DNA of 47,890 nucleotides from an uncultured Eubacteriales bacterium. GTDB taxonomy: Bacteria; Bacillota; Clostridia; Oscillospirales; Oscillospiraceae. Shown here one piece after another: positions 22,999 through 30,936 of this stretch. Location of the stretch: positions 1 to 47,890 of the forward strand of contig CAKTSK010000016.1 in the NCBI GenBank assembly GCA_934597725.1. The letters run 5' to 3'. Below the pieces are notes generated by a model that was given only the letters and a program-made list of their open reading frames with translations, was not told where the DNA came from and did no database searches. A program made the translations under genes and the position numbers. Within the stretch, counting starts at the first letter, position 1. Each line of letters opens with the position of its first letter.

Positions 22999-23386
22999 TG
23001 CGGCGGTACCCCCTCTCATAGTAGTGTTCCAGCAGCACCGCCTGGTCCCTGGCCTCCCGCCAGAGGATCTGCAAGGTGCCGATGCGCCGGGTCAGGGCCT
23101 GCTTCTCCCAGGCCAGCTCCGTCCTCTTTCTCTCCTGCTGCAAGGTATTGATGCGCTCCCGCAGCGCCTGCGCCTGGGCGCGGTACTGCTCGGAAAGCTC
23201 CCGTAATGTCATCCAATGCTCCTTTCTCTCTTCTCTCCGGCGGCAGGCGGCGCACAGGCCCCCCACCACCGGAGGATCGTAAGCATACTGCTCCTGGCCG
23301 CAGACAGCGCAGCAGGCCCGCGGCGCGTCCTGCTGCCGGTCCCGGAACGGACCCAGGGGCAGACTGGGTGTTTTTCCCCTCTGCAA
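22979..23386 (-). CDS. Zinc-ribbon and coiled-coil protein with two possible starts
   Basis: From a TTG at 23386, with a strong AAGGAGGG before it, the product has 135 residues. Residues 26-48 form a zinc ribbon (CAVC, then CAAC) and residues 59-135 form a coiled coil (LSEQYRAQAQALRERINTLQ and on) ending YYERGYRRNGRYTL. An internal ATG at 23212 (Met59) has its own AAAGGAG at ideal distance and would yield only the 77-residue coiled coil. The short form resembles small proteins that precede sigma region 4-like genes in other Clostridia. Function unknown. Confidence 0.65.
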   Translation of the reverse strand: MQRGKTPSLPLGPFRDRQQDAPRACCAVCGQEQYAYDPPVVGGLCAACRRREERKEHWMTLRELSEQYRAQAQALRERINTLQQERKRTELAWEKQALTRRIGTLQILWREARDQAVLLEHYYERGYRRNGRYTL

Positions 23387-23416
23387 AAAAAGTCCCTCCT
23401 TTTTTCAAAAAAAGGC

Positions 23417-23445
23417 TTGACAAAATCCGCATTGTCTGGTAAAGT
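23417..23445 (+). promoter_or_regulatory. Promoter of the tRNA-Thr/tRNA-Tyr unit
   Basis: TTGACA (23417-23422), 17 bases, TAAAGT (23440-23445), 26 bases before the first tRNA. Confidence 0.65.
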
Positions 23446-23471
23446 AATCATCGCTGCGGATGAGTGCCTAC

Positions 23472-23547
23472 GCTGGTGTAGCTCAGTTGGTAGAGCAGCT
23501 GATTTGTAATCAGCAGGTCGGGGGTTCGAGTCCGTCCACCAGCTCCA
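23472..23547 (+). tRNA. tRNA-Thr (anticodon TGT)
   Basis: 76 bases with CCA encoded. Acceptor GCTGGTG pairs with CACCAGC; the D-arm GCTCAGTTGGTAGAGC is standard. Anticodon loop TTTGTAA sits between GCTGA and TCAGC, giving anticodon TGT, which reads ACA. The T-arm contains GGTTCGAGTCC. Confidence 0.97.
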
Positions 23548-23560
23548 AAAAATTTGATAC

Positions 23561-23645
23561 GGAGGAGTTCCCGAGTGGCCAAAGGGGGCAGACTGTAAAT
23601 CTGTTGTCGACGACTTCGATGGTTCGAATCCATCCTCCTCCACCA
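23561..23645 (+). tRNA. tRNA-Tyr (anticodon GTA)
   Basis: 85 bases with CCA encoded. Acceptor GGAGGAG pairs with CTCCTCC; anticodon loop CTGTAAA between CAGA and TCTG gives GTA. The long variable arm (TTGTCGACGACTTCGA) is the class II feature of bacterial tRNA-Tyr. It lies 13 bases after tRNA-Thr. Confidence 0.97.
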
Positions 23646-23650
23646 AAAAA

Positions 23651-23676
23651 GTGATCGCTTGCCGGTCACTTTTTTT
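23651..23676 (+). terminator. Terminator of the tRNA unit
   Basis: A 7-bp stem (23651-23657 with 23663-23669, one G-T pair), extended by flanking A and T tracts, is followed by seven T. It begins 5 bases after tRNA-Tyr. Confidence 0.88.
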
Positions 23677-23815
23677 GCGTCTGTTTCTGAAACATACGTT
23701 CTATTCAAAGGATAGCACATCTCCTCGGCCTCCGTCAATCGCCCCGACCCGCGCCTGCGGCGGCGCGCTCCCTCTTTCGGGACTGGAAAAATCCCGCCGG
23801 GACGGGAATCTCCCA

Positions 23816-23844
23816 TTGCTTTTTCCCCCAGCCTTTGCCATAAT
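23816..23844 (+). promoter_or_regulatory. Promoter of the cytidylate-kinase-like gene
   Basis: TTGCTT (23816-23821), 17 bases, CATAAT (23839-23844) with TGC before the -10, 38 bases before the ATG. Confidence 0.55.
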
Positions 23845-23882
23845 AAAAGTATATCACCGGAACCAGAGAGGAGAGAGACCTT

Positions 23883-24476
23883 ATGCAGCAGACCATCATC
23901 GCCCTGGGCCGTCAAGTGGGCAGCGGCGGCCACCGGATCGCCCGGATGCTCGCCCGGCGGCTGGACCTCCCCCTGTACGACAAGAAACTCATCACCGAGA
24001 TCGCCGCCCAGAACCACCTGGACCCCAAGCTCGTAGCGCAGCACGAGGAGGCCCCCAAAAACCGCCTGTTTTCCCGCACCGTCCGGGGGCTGAACAATTC
24101 CTTTGAGGCCGGCCTGGCCCAGCTCCAGTTCCGGTTCCTGGAGGAGAAGGCCGACGAAGGCGGCTCCTTTCTCGTCCTGGGCCGCTGCGCCGAGTACATC
24201 CTGCGGGACCGGCCAGGCCTGATCTCCCTGTTTGTCTGCCGGGACCTGGAAGAACGGGTACGCATCATCCAGCAGGCCCAGGACCTCTCCCCGGAGGAGG
24301 CCCTGGACTTCATCAACAAGGGGGACAAGCGCCGGGCCGACTACCACAGCGAACACTGCCCCACCCTGTGGGGCCACAGCGAGACCTATGACCTCACCAT
24401 CAACACCTCCCGGCTGGGCCTGGAAGGCACCGCCGACTTTCTGGAGGAGTATATCCGCTGGCGGATGATCCCCTGA
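23883..24476 (+). CDS. Cytidylate kinase-like family protein
   Basis: 197-residue P-loop protein of the cytidylate kinase-like family common in Clostridia. The N-terminal IALGRQVGSGGHRIARML replaces the classical GxxGxGK[ST]: there is no Walker lysine, which is normal for this family and makes true CMP kinase activity uncertain. LVLGRCAEYIL and the lid region RDLEERVRIIQ are present, and YDLTINTSRLG near the end is typical. GAGAGGAGAG precedes the ATG. It is a single-gene unit bounded by its own promoter and terminator. Confidence 0.8.
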   Translation: MQQTIIALGRQVGSGGHRIARMLARRLDLPLYDKKLITEIAAQNHLDPKLVAQHEEAPKNRLFSRTVRGLNNSFEAGLAQLQFRFLEEKADEGGSFLVLGRCAEYILRDRPGLISLFVCRDLEERVRIIQQAQDLSPEEALDFINKGDKRRADYHSEHCPTLWGHSETYDLTINTSRLGLEGTADFLEEYIRWRMIP

Positions 24477-24491
24477 CCCTCCCCCGCCCTT

Positions 24492-24543
24492 CCCCATAGG
24501 AATGGGCTGCCCAACGGCAGCCCTCTCCTATGGGGATCTTTTT
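24492..24543 (+). terminator. Terminator after the cytidylate-kinase-like gene
   Basis: A long imperfect stem (CCCCATAGGA and GGGCTGCC arms, loop CAAC) spans 24492-24535 and is followed by ATC and T5. Confidence 0.85.
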
Positions 24544-24577
24544 GTTCTCTCCCGCGCTGCGCCCGCACTCTGCCCGC

Positions 24578-24618
24578 AAAAAAAGCGGCCCCGGAGAACG
24601 ACTGTTCTTCGGGACCGC
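24578..24618 (-). terminator. Terminator of the aromatic operon
   Basis: A stem of 24618-24585 (GCGGTCCCGAAGAACA against TTCTCCGGGGCCGC, minor mismatches) is followed on the minus strand by seven T. It lies 46 bases after the aroQ stop. Confidence 0.85.
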
Positions 24619-24663
24619 GCTGCGGATGTGCTATGGGTGGTTCCTGTTGGTTGAGCTTTGCGG

Positions 24664-25101
24664 TCAGTGAGCCTGGAGATACTCCTTCAGGAACAGCAGT
24701 CCCTGCCGGTATCCCTCCAGCCCCAGCCCCATGTAGGTCTTGACGCAGGCCATGCCCGCATAGGAGACCTGGCGGAAGGGCTCCCGCCGGGACACGTCAG
24801 AGATGTGGACTTCTACCGCCGGCAGCGCCACGGCCTTCAAAGCGTCCAGAATGGCGATGCTGGTATGGGTATAAGCGGCGGGATTGATGACGATTCCATC
24901 AAATTTCCCCAGCGCCGCCTGAATTTTATCCACAATGGCTCCCTCATGGTTGGATTGAAAGACCTCCACGTCCATCCCCTCCTGGGCGCAGGTCTCCTCT
25001 ACCAGGGCCACCAGGGCGGCATAGTCCTGTTTGCCGTACAGGTCAGGCTCCCGGACGCCCAGCAGGTTCAGGTTGGGGCCGTTAATCACTAAAACGTTCA
25101 T
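24664..25101 (-). CDS. aroQ: Type II 3-dehydroquinate dehydratase
   Basis: Third shikimate step: dehydrates 3-dehydroquinate. The 145-residue product is the small dodecameric type II enzyme, with VINGPNLNLLGVREPDLYG (catalytic Tyr and Arg), QSNHEGAIVDKI, INPAAYTHTSIAILDAL and EVHISDVSRREPFR (catalytic His). Its start lies 20 bases inside the 3' end of the aroE/aroK gene, so translation is coupled. Last gene of the aro operon. Confidence 0.96.
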   Translation of the reverse strand: MNVLVINGPNLNLLGVREPDLYGKQDYAALVALVEETCAQEGMDVEVFQSNHEGAIVDKIQAALGKFDGIVINPAAYTHTSIAILDALKAVALPAVEVHISDVSRREPFRQVSYAGMACVKTYMGLGLEGYRQGLLFLKEYLQAH

Positions 25102-26314
25102 AGGCTTCCTCCACGCGCTTGGCCACGGCCTCCACGCTGCCGTCGTTGGCCACGGTCAGGTCGGCAAAGCGCCGGTACATGGGCAGGCGCACGGTGTACA
25201 TCGCCTCCAGGTTCCCCCGCAGGGACAGGGGACGCCCCTTGGTGGGCAGCTTGGACAGCTCCCGTTCCAGGAAGATGATGGTCCCGTTCTGGTGCAGGTG
25301 GGGGTAGTTCTCCGGCCGGGTGACACAGCCGCCGCCGGTGGCGATGACCAGCCCCGAGGACTTGCCCAACTCCTTGATCAGCGCCGTCTCCTCCGCCCGG
25401 AAGGCCGCCTCGCCGTAGTGGTTGATATAATCCCCCGCCGACATGCCCAGCACCCGGGCCAGCTCCTGGTCGCAGTCCACAAAGGGCCGGTCCAGCAGCT
25501 CTGCCAGGGCGCGGCCCACGGTGCTCTTGCCGCAGCCGGGCATCCCGATGAGGATGCGGTTCTCCTTCCGCCGCCGCAGGGCCAGGTAGGCTTCCTTGGC
25601 CCGGATGGCGGGGATGACCTCGCCGGTGAAGATCTGGGCCGCGCACCGGGCCTGCTCGGCCAGCATATACAGCCCCCCTTCACAGGGGATGTGCAGGGCC
25701 AGGGCCTGCTGGAGCAGGGCCGTGCGGGCGGGGTTGTAGATGAGGTCCAGGACCCCCTCGCACTGGGGGAAGCGGCGCAGGTCCACCGGGGCCGCCGCCG
25801 TGTTGGGGTACATGCCCACGGGGGTGGTGTTGATGATCACCGCCGCGTCGGCGTGCTTGTCCAGGTTTTTGTAGTTGTCCGGGCCGGAGCGGGAGATGAC
25901 CACGATCTCCCCGGCGCCCAGCTTCCGCAGCACATACTGCACCGCCAGGCTGGCCCCGCCGGACCCCAGCACCAGACACTTGCGCCCCATCACCCGGATG
26001 CGGCTCTTCCACACCAGGCCCTCGAACCCCGCCGCGTCGGTGTTGTCCCCCAGCAGGGAGCCGTCCAGCTGCTTGACCACGGTGTTCACGCTGCCGATGG
26101 CGGCGGCGGCCTGGGTCAGGTCGTCGCAGATGGCCAGCATGGTGGTCTTGTAGGGGATGGTCACGTTGATCCCCTGAAAATCCCGGACCCGGAGGAAATC
26201 GCCCAGCTGGTCCGGGGGGACCTCGAACAGTTCATAATCATAGTTGCCAAAAAAGGCGTGCAGCTCCGGCGAATAGCTGTGCCCAAGTCTCTCTCCCAAC
26301 AGTCCACAGCGCAT
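25082..26314 (-). CDS. aroE-aroK: Bifunctional shikimate dehydrogenase-shikimate kinase fusion
   Basis: 410-residue fusion that performs two consecutive steps. Residues 1 to about 245 are AroE: GHSYSPELHAFF, catalytic K56 in VTIPYK, D93 in GDNTD, NADP site LVLGSGGAS and INTTPVGMYP. Residues about 252-410 are AroK: Walker A GMPGCGKST (257-265), FVDCDQELAR, VIATGGGCV and KGRPLSLRGN. Both active sites look intact. Dehydroshikimate would be reduced to shikimate and phosphorylated on one chain. The start overlaps the pheA stop by one base (TGATG). Start and end agree with single-domain homologues at each side. Confidence 0.95.
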   Translation of the reverse strand: MRCGLLGERLGHSYSPELHAFFGNYDYELFEVPPDQLGDFLRVRDFQGINVTIPYKTTMLAICDDLTQAAAAIGSVNTVVKQLDGSLLGDNTDAAGFEGLVWKSRIRVMGRKCLVLGSGGASLAVQYVLRKLGAGEIVVISRSGPDNYKNLDKHADAAVIINTTPVGMYPNTAAAPVDLRRFPQCEGVLDLIYNPARTALLQQALALHIPCEGGLYMLAEQARCAAQIFTGEVIPAIRAKEAYLALRRRKENRILIGMPGCGKSTVGRALAELLDRPFVDCDQELARVLGMSAGDYINHYGEAAFRAEETALIKELGKSSGLVIATGGGCVTRPENYPHLHQNGTIIFLERELSKLPTKGRPLSLRGNLEAMYTVRLPMYRRFADLTVANDGSVEAVAKRVEEAYERFSD

Positions 26315-27462
26315 CAGATCACCTCACTATAGCTTCCCAGATACTGGAATTCCTCGCACACGGCGGACAGGTCGTCCACCAGACGGATGAACTCCTCGGC
26401 ATAGACCGAGGTCTCCAGATCGAAGTAGAACATGAACTCAAACTCCCGGTCCGGCAGGGGCCGGCTTTCCAGCTTGATCAGGTTCAGGCCCAGGGAATAG
26501 AACCGCCCCAGGATCTGATACAGGGAGCCGGGCCGGTGGGGCAGGACCACCATGAGGGAGGTCTTGTCCGCCCCGGGATAGATCTCCAGCTTTTTGGAGA
26601 TGCAGATGAAGCGGGTATAGTTGTTGCTCCGGTCCTGGATGTCCGAGGCCAGCCGCTCCAGGCCGTACAGGGCCACGGTGTTGTAGGAGGCAATGGCCGC
26701 CACGTCCCGCCGGTCCGACTGGGCCACGGCGGCGGCGGCAGCGGCGGTGTTCTCGCAGGGGGTGACCTTCACGCCCTTGCCCAGCTTTTCCAGATAGGCC
26801 GCGCACTGGCTGATGGCCTGGGGGTGGGAGAAGATCTCCTTCACGTCGGCCAGCTTCGTCCCCTTCTTGGCCACCAGGTGGTGGTCGATCTTCAGGCGGG
26901 TGGAGCGGACGATCTTGAAGCTGCTGTGGCGGAGCATCAGGTCATAGATCTCCTTCACCGACCCGGCAGTACTGTTCTCCAGGGGCAGCACGCCGTAGTC
27001 ACAGAAGCCGTTCTCAATGGCGGAAAAGACGCTCTCGAAGCTGCCGAAATACATCACCTGGGGGTGCTTGAAGAGCTTCTCGCAGGCCAGCTGCGAATAG
27101 GCCCCCTCCACCCCCTGGCAGGCCACCGTGGCCGACGGCGGGAAGAGGTTGGGCGTGTTCGCCATGGCCGCCTGGATCTCCTGCCGCAGCGCAGAGGGCT
27201 GGGGATTTCTGGCGTTCTGGTAGCCCCGGCTGATCTCAAAGAGCATGGACCAGAGGGCATAGCCATACTGGGACAGCTCCGGCGGCAGCTTGGCCGCGAT
27301 TTCCGCCAGCTTGTCCCGCTCCCGGGCGGGGTCCAGGGTGGGCAGGCCCTGGGCCCGCTTCTCCTCGGCCACCCGGCTGACCACCTCCATGCGCTGGGCA
27401 AAGGCCCGGACCAGGGTGTCGTCAATGGTGTCGATCTCGTTTCTCAGCTCTTCCAAACTCAT
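26314..27462 (-). CDS. pheA: Bifunctional chorismate mutase-prephenate dehydratase
   Basis: Commits chorismate to phenylalanine: mutase to prephenate, then dehydratase to phenylpyruvate. In the 382-residue product the AroQ-type mutase helices occupy 1 to about 90. The dehydratase covers about 110-285, with VEGAYSQLA, PLENSTAGSV and the catalytic triad NNYTRF. The ACT domain (about 297-375) has HRPGSLYQILGRF and the ESRP motif that binds phenylalanine, so feedback inhibition is likely. It overlaps aroC by 4 bases (ATGA). Its mutase would also supply prephenate to TyrA, which has no mutase of its own. Confidence 0.96.
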   Translation of the reverse strand: MSLEELRNEIDTIDDTLVRAFAQRMEVVSRVAEEKRAQGLPTLDPARERDKLAEIAAKLPPELSQYGYALWSMLFEISRGYQNARNPQPSALRQEIQAAMANTPNLFPPSATVACQGVEGAYSQLACEKLFKHPQVMYFGSFESVFSAIENGFCDYGVLPLENSTAGSVKEIYDLMLRHSSFKIVRSTRLKIDHHLVAKKGTKLADVKEIFSHPQAISQCAAYLEKLGKGVKVTPCENTAAAAAAVAQSDRRDVAAIASYNTVALYGLERLASDIQDRSNNYTRFICISKKLEIYPGADKTSLMVVLPHRPGSLYQILGRFYSLGLNLIKLESRPLPDREFEFMFYFDLETSVYAEEFIRLVDDLSAVCEEFQYLGSYSEVI

Positions 27463-28562
27463 AGGATTCTGCTCCTTTCCTGCTGCTCCAGCAGCGCGTC
27501 ATACAGGGCAATGGCCGCCGCCGCCTCCACGCAGGGCACCGCCCGGGGGACGATGCAGGGGTCGTGGCGGCCATGAATGATCAGGGTCGTGTTCTCTCTC
27601 CGGGACAGGGAGACGCTCTCCTGGGGCCGGCCGATGGAGGGCGTGGGCTTCACCGCCACCTGGAACAGCAGCGGCATCCCGTTGGTGATCCCCCCCAGGA
27701 TGCCCCCGGCGTGGTTGGTCCGGGTCCGCACCTGCCCCGCCTGGTCCAGATAGAAGGGGTCGTTGTTCTCGCTGCCCCGGCGGCCGGCCACGGCAAAGCC
27801 GTCGCCGAACTCCACCCCCTTGACGGCGGGGATGGCAAAGGCCAGCCGGGCGATGCGGTTTTCCATGCCGTCCAGCATGGGGTCTCCCAGGCCCACGGGC
27901 AGGCCCACCACGCCGCACTGGATGATCCCGCCCAGGGAGTCCTGTTCCTCCCGGGCCTGGGCAATGGCCGCCTGCATGGCCTCCCCTGCCGGGTCTTCCC
28001 GGACGGGGAAGGGTTTTTGGCCGGGGGCCAGCAGGTCCTCCGGCGTCAGGTCCACCGGGTCATAGGGCGCGTCGGCGATGCCGCCGATGGCGGCGATGTG
28101 GGCCCCGATCCGGATGCCCCGCCGGGCCAGCAGCTGCTTGCAGATGCCCCCGGCAAGGCACAGCGGGGCGGTGAGCCGGCCGGAAAAATGGCCGCCCCCC
28201 GCCACGTCCTGGGCTCCCCCGTATTTCACCTGGGCCGTGTAGTCGGCGTGGCCGGGCCGGGGGATGTCCCGCAGGTTGTCATAATCTTTCGACCGGGTGT
28301 TGGTGTTGCGGATGAGGGCCGCCAGGGGCGCGCCGCAGGTCTTGCCCTCCAGCAGCCCTGCCAGGATCTCCGGCCGGTCCCCCTCCTTGCGGGTGGTGGA
28401 CCAGACGCCGGCGCCCGGCGCCCGCCGGTCCAGAAAGGCCTGGAGCTGGTCCAGGTCCACCGGCTCCCCGGCAGGCAGGCCGTCCAGGGTCACCCCGATG
28501 GCCGGGGCGTGGGACTGGCCGAAAATGGAAACGGTCAAGCGACCGGAATAAATGCTGCTCAT
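27459..28562 (-). CDS. aroC: Chorismate synthase
   Basis: Last shikimate step, using reduced FMN to eliminate phosphate from EPSP and give chorismate. The 367-residue product has the family signatures GQSHAPAIGVTLDGLPAG, RPGHADYTAQVKYG and GGGHFSGRLTA, then GRRGSENNDPF and NHAGGILGGITNG, plus ENTTLIIHGRHDPCIVPRAVP. AAGGAA precedes the ATG, 38 bases after aroA, the only real gap within the operon. Confidence 0.97.
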   Translation of the reverse strand: MSSIYSGRLTVSIFGQSHAPAIGVTLDGLPAGEPVDLDQLQAFLDRRAPGAGVWSTTRKEGDRPEILAGLLEGKTCGAPLAALIRNTNTRSKDYDNLRDIPRPGHADYTAQVKYGGAQDVAGGGHFSGRLTAPLCLAGGICKQLLARRGIRIGAHIAAIGGIADAPYDPVDLTPEDLLAPGQKPFPVREDPAGEAMQAAIAQAREEQDSLGGIIQCGVVGLPVGLGDPMLDGMENRIARLAFAIPAVKGVEFGDGFAVAGRRGSENNDPFYLDQAGQVRTRTNHAGGILGGITNGMPLLFQVAVKPTPSIGRPQESVSLSRRENTTLIIHGRHDPCIVPRAVPCVEAAAAIALYDALLEQQERSRIL

Positions 28563-28600
28563 GATACCATTCCTTATTATGCTCGTTCCCTATCGGTCCG

Positions 28601-29881
28601 TCAAGGGCCAAAGGGATCTTCCTCGATCCCCTTGCCCAGCAGGCGCAGGCTGCGCCAGAAGGTGGGGTAGGACTTCTCCACCGCCTGCCCGCCGGCGATC
28701 ACCACCGGCCCCGTGCAGACGCCGGAGGCCACGGCGGCCGCCATGGCGATGCGGTGGTCCCCGGCGGCGTCCACCCGTCCGCCGTCCAGGTGGTCCTTGC
28801 CGTGGATGAGCAGACCGTCCTCGGTCTCCTCCACCTGGCCGCCCAGGGCGTTGAGGGCCCGGGCCGTGGTGGCCAGCCGGTCAGACTCCTTCAGCCGCAG
28901 CCGGGCCGCGCCGGTGATGCGGGTGGTCCCCGGCACCGCTGCGGCCACCGCCGCCACCACCGGCACCAGGTCGGGGATGTCCCGGGCGTCTACGGTCAGC
29001 GGATGCAGCTCCCCCCGGAAGGCGGTCACCCGCCCGGCGGTGTGGCCGATCCGCGCACCCATCTTCCCCAGGACCTGACAGATCTCTTTGTCTCCCTGGA
29101 GGGAGGTCACGTCCATACCGGTGACGGTGACGCTCTCACCGCCCAGCGCCCCCAGGCACAGCCAGGGAGCCGCGTTGGACCAGTCCCCTTCCACCTGGAC
29201 CAGCCCCGGGCTGCGGCAGCGCCGGGGGGAGATGATCCAGCCGTCGTCGGTCTCCTCCGGCACCACGCCGAAGTCGGCCAGACAGCGGAGGGTCAGCCGC
29301 AGGTAGCCCGCCGATTCCAGCGGGCCGTCGATCCGCAGGCGGCTCTCTCCCGGCAGCAGGGGCAGGGCAAAGAGCAGGCCGGAGATGAACTGGGAGGATA
29401 CGTTCCCCGGCAGGACGTACTCCCCCGGGGTCAGCTGGCCCCGGATGGACAGGGCCTTGGCCTGCCGGTCCAGGACCACGTCACAGCCGTTGGCCCGCAG
29501 CTGGTCCATCAGCGGCTCGATGGGCCGCTGGGCCAGCCGGCCAGCCAGCGCGAAGACCGCCTCCACCCCCAGCGCCCCGGCCACCGGCAGCAGGAAACGG
29601 AGGGTGGAGCCGCTCTCCCCGCAGTCCAGCGCACAGGGCGGGATGGGGTCGTTCCGGTCCAGGGGGACCACGTCGTAGCCGTCCTCCCGGGGCGTGATGG
29701 ACGCCCCCAGCCCTTTCAGGCAGCGCAGGGTGGCGTCGATGTCCTGGGAGGACTGGGGGCAGATGACCCGGGTGGGCCGGTCTGCCAGGGCCGCGCACAG
29801 CAGCAGCCGGTGGGCGGCGGACTTGGATGGGATGGACGGGAGGGTCCCCTGCACGGGACCCGGTTGGATGGTAACAGTCAT
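28601..29881 (-). CDS. aroA: 5-enolpyruvylshikimate-3-phosphate synthase
   Basis: Adds the enolpyruvyl group from PEP to shikimate-3-phosphate. The 426-residue product has PSKSAAHRLLLCAALAD (substrate-binding Lys), LDCGESGSTLRFLLPVAGALG and GDKEICQVLGKMGA; the C-terminal part has RLKESDRLATTARALNALGG and DHRIAMAAAVAS. The frame is open eight codons upstream, but the ATG at 29881 follows AGAGAGGA and overlaps the aroB stop by 4 bases. Confidence 0.97.
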   Translation of the reverse strand: MTVTIQPGPVQGTLPSIPSKSAAHRLLLCAALADRPTRVICPQSSQDIDATLRCLKGLGASITPREDGYDVVPLDRNDPIPPCALDCGESGSTLRFLLPVAGALGVEAVFALAGRLAQRPIEPLMDQLRANGCDVVLDRQAKALSIRGQLTPGEYVLPGNVSSQFISGLLFALPLLPGESRLRIDGPLESAGYLRLTLRCLADFGVVPEETDDGWIISPRRCRSPGLVQVEGDWSNAAPWLCLGALGGESVTVTGMDVTSLQGDKEICQVLGKMGARIGHTAGRVTAFRGELHPLTVDARDIPDLVPVVAAVAAAVPGTTRITGAARLRLKESDRLATTARALNALGGQVEETEDGLLIHGKDHLDGGRVDAAGDHRIAMAAAVASGVCTGPVVIAGGQAVEKSYPTFWRSLRLLGKGIEEDPFGP

Positions 29882-30936
29882 GGTGTACTTCCTCTCTCGA
29901 TCCACGACAGCAGTTCCCCTACGGGCAGCTGTCTGAGCTGACTCTTGCCCCAGGCGGTGGGGACCACCAGGGTGATGGTGTCGCCGGCCCGCTTCTTGTC
30001 CGACAGGGTCTTTTCATAGAGCGCCCGGGCGGGATAGGGCGTCTCGGTGGGCAGGTGGTGCTGCCGGAGCAGGGCTTCCAGCCGGGGCAGCACCGCCGGG
30101 GGGCACAGGCCAAAGGAGACCGCCGCCCGGGTGACCAGGACCATGCCCATGGCCACCGCCTTGCCGTGGGAGACGGCATAGCCGCTGCACGCCTCGATGC
30201 CGTGGCCCACCGTGTGGCCCAGGTTCAGCAGCTGCCGGGCGCCGGTGTCAAACTCGTCCTGCTCCACCAGGTCCCGCTTCCGGGCCACGCAGCGGGCCAC
30301 CACCTCTTCCGGGTCCGGGCGGAAGTCGGCCCCTTCCAGCCGGTCCAGCAGGCCGGGGTCCCCCAGCATCCCGTACTTGATGACCTCGGCGCAGCCGTCG
30401 GCAAAGGTCTCCTGGGGCAGGGTGTCCAGGGTGTCCAGGTCGCACAGGACCGCGCTGGGCTGATAAAAGGCCCCGGCCAGGTTCTTGCCGCCCCGCAGGT
30501 CGATGGCGGTCTTGCCCCCCACGGAGGAGTCCACCGCCGCCAGCAGCGTGGTGGGCAGCTGGAGAAAGGGGATGCCCCGCAGGAAGGTGGCGGCGGCAAA
30601 GCCCGCCAGATCCCCCACCACGCCGCCGCCCAGGGCCACCAGGCCGTCGGCCCGGGTCAGATGCTCCCGGGCCAGAAACTCCAGCAGGGCCAGATAGGTC
30701 TCGCCGTTCTTCTGTTCCTCTCCCGCTGGGAAGCAGAAGGGGCGCACCCGGAAGCCCGCCGCCTGCAAGCTCTGGCGGACCGGGTCCAGGTACAGCGCGG
30801 CCACCGTCTCGTCGGTGACCAGGGCCACGGAGCGGCCCCGGAAGGCACTGGCCGCCTCCTGCCCCACCGAGGCCAGTAGGCCCCGACCGATCTTGACCGG
30901 ATAGGTCTGCGAGGCGTGTACTGTCACGGTGGTCAT
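29878..30936 (-). CDS. aroB: 3-dehydroquinate synthase
   Basis: Cyclises DAHP to 3-dehydroquinate with NAD and a divalent metal. The 352-residue product has ALVTDETVAALY, GEEQKNGETY, the glycine-rich GGGVVGDLAGFAAATFLRG and PTTLLAAVDSSVGGKTAID. Metal ligands are seen in EVIKYG, LLNLGHTVGHGIE and SHGKAVAMGM. It overlaps tyrA and aroA by 4 bases each. Confidence 0.97.
   Translation of the reverse strand: MTTVTVHASQTYPVKIGRGLLASVGQEAASAFRGRSVALVTDETVAALYLDPVRQSLQAAGFRVRPFCFPAGEEQKNGETYLALLEFLAREHLTRADGLVALGGGVVGDLAGFAAATFLRGIPFLQLPTTLLAAVDSSVGGKTAIDLRGGKNLAGAFYQPSAVLCDLDTLDTLPQETFADGCAEVIKYGMLGDPGLLDRLEGADFRPDPEEVVARCVARKRDLVEQDEFDTGARQLLNLGHTVGHGIEACSGYAVSHGKAVAMGMVLVTRAAVSFGLCPPAVLPRLEALLRQHHLPTETPYPARALYEKTLSDKKRAGDTITLVVPTAWGKSQLRQLPVGELLSWIERGSTP

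Noticed and set aside
21991..23646. Prophage or integrative element next to the tRNA genes
   Set aside because: The sigma region 4-like and zinc-ribbon genes recall mobile elements, but there is no integrase, no repeat of the tRNA 3' end, and the genes lie on the 5' side of the tRNAs.
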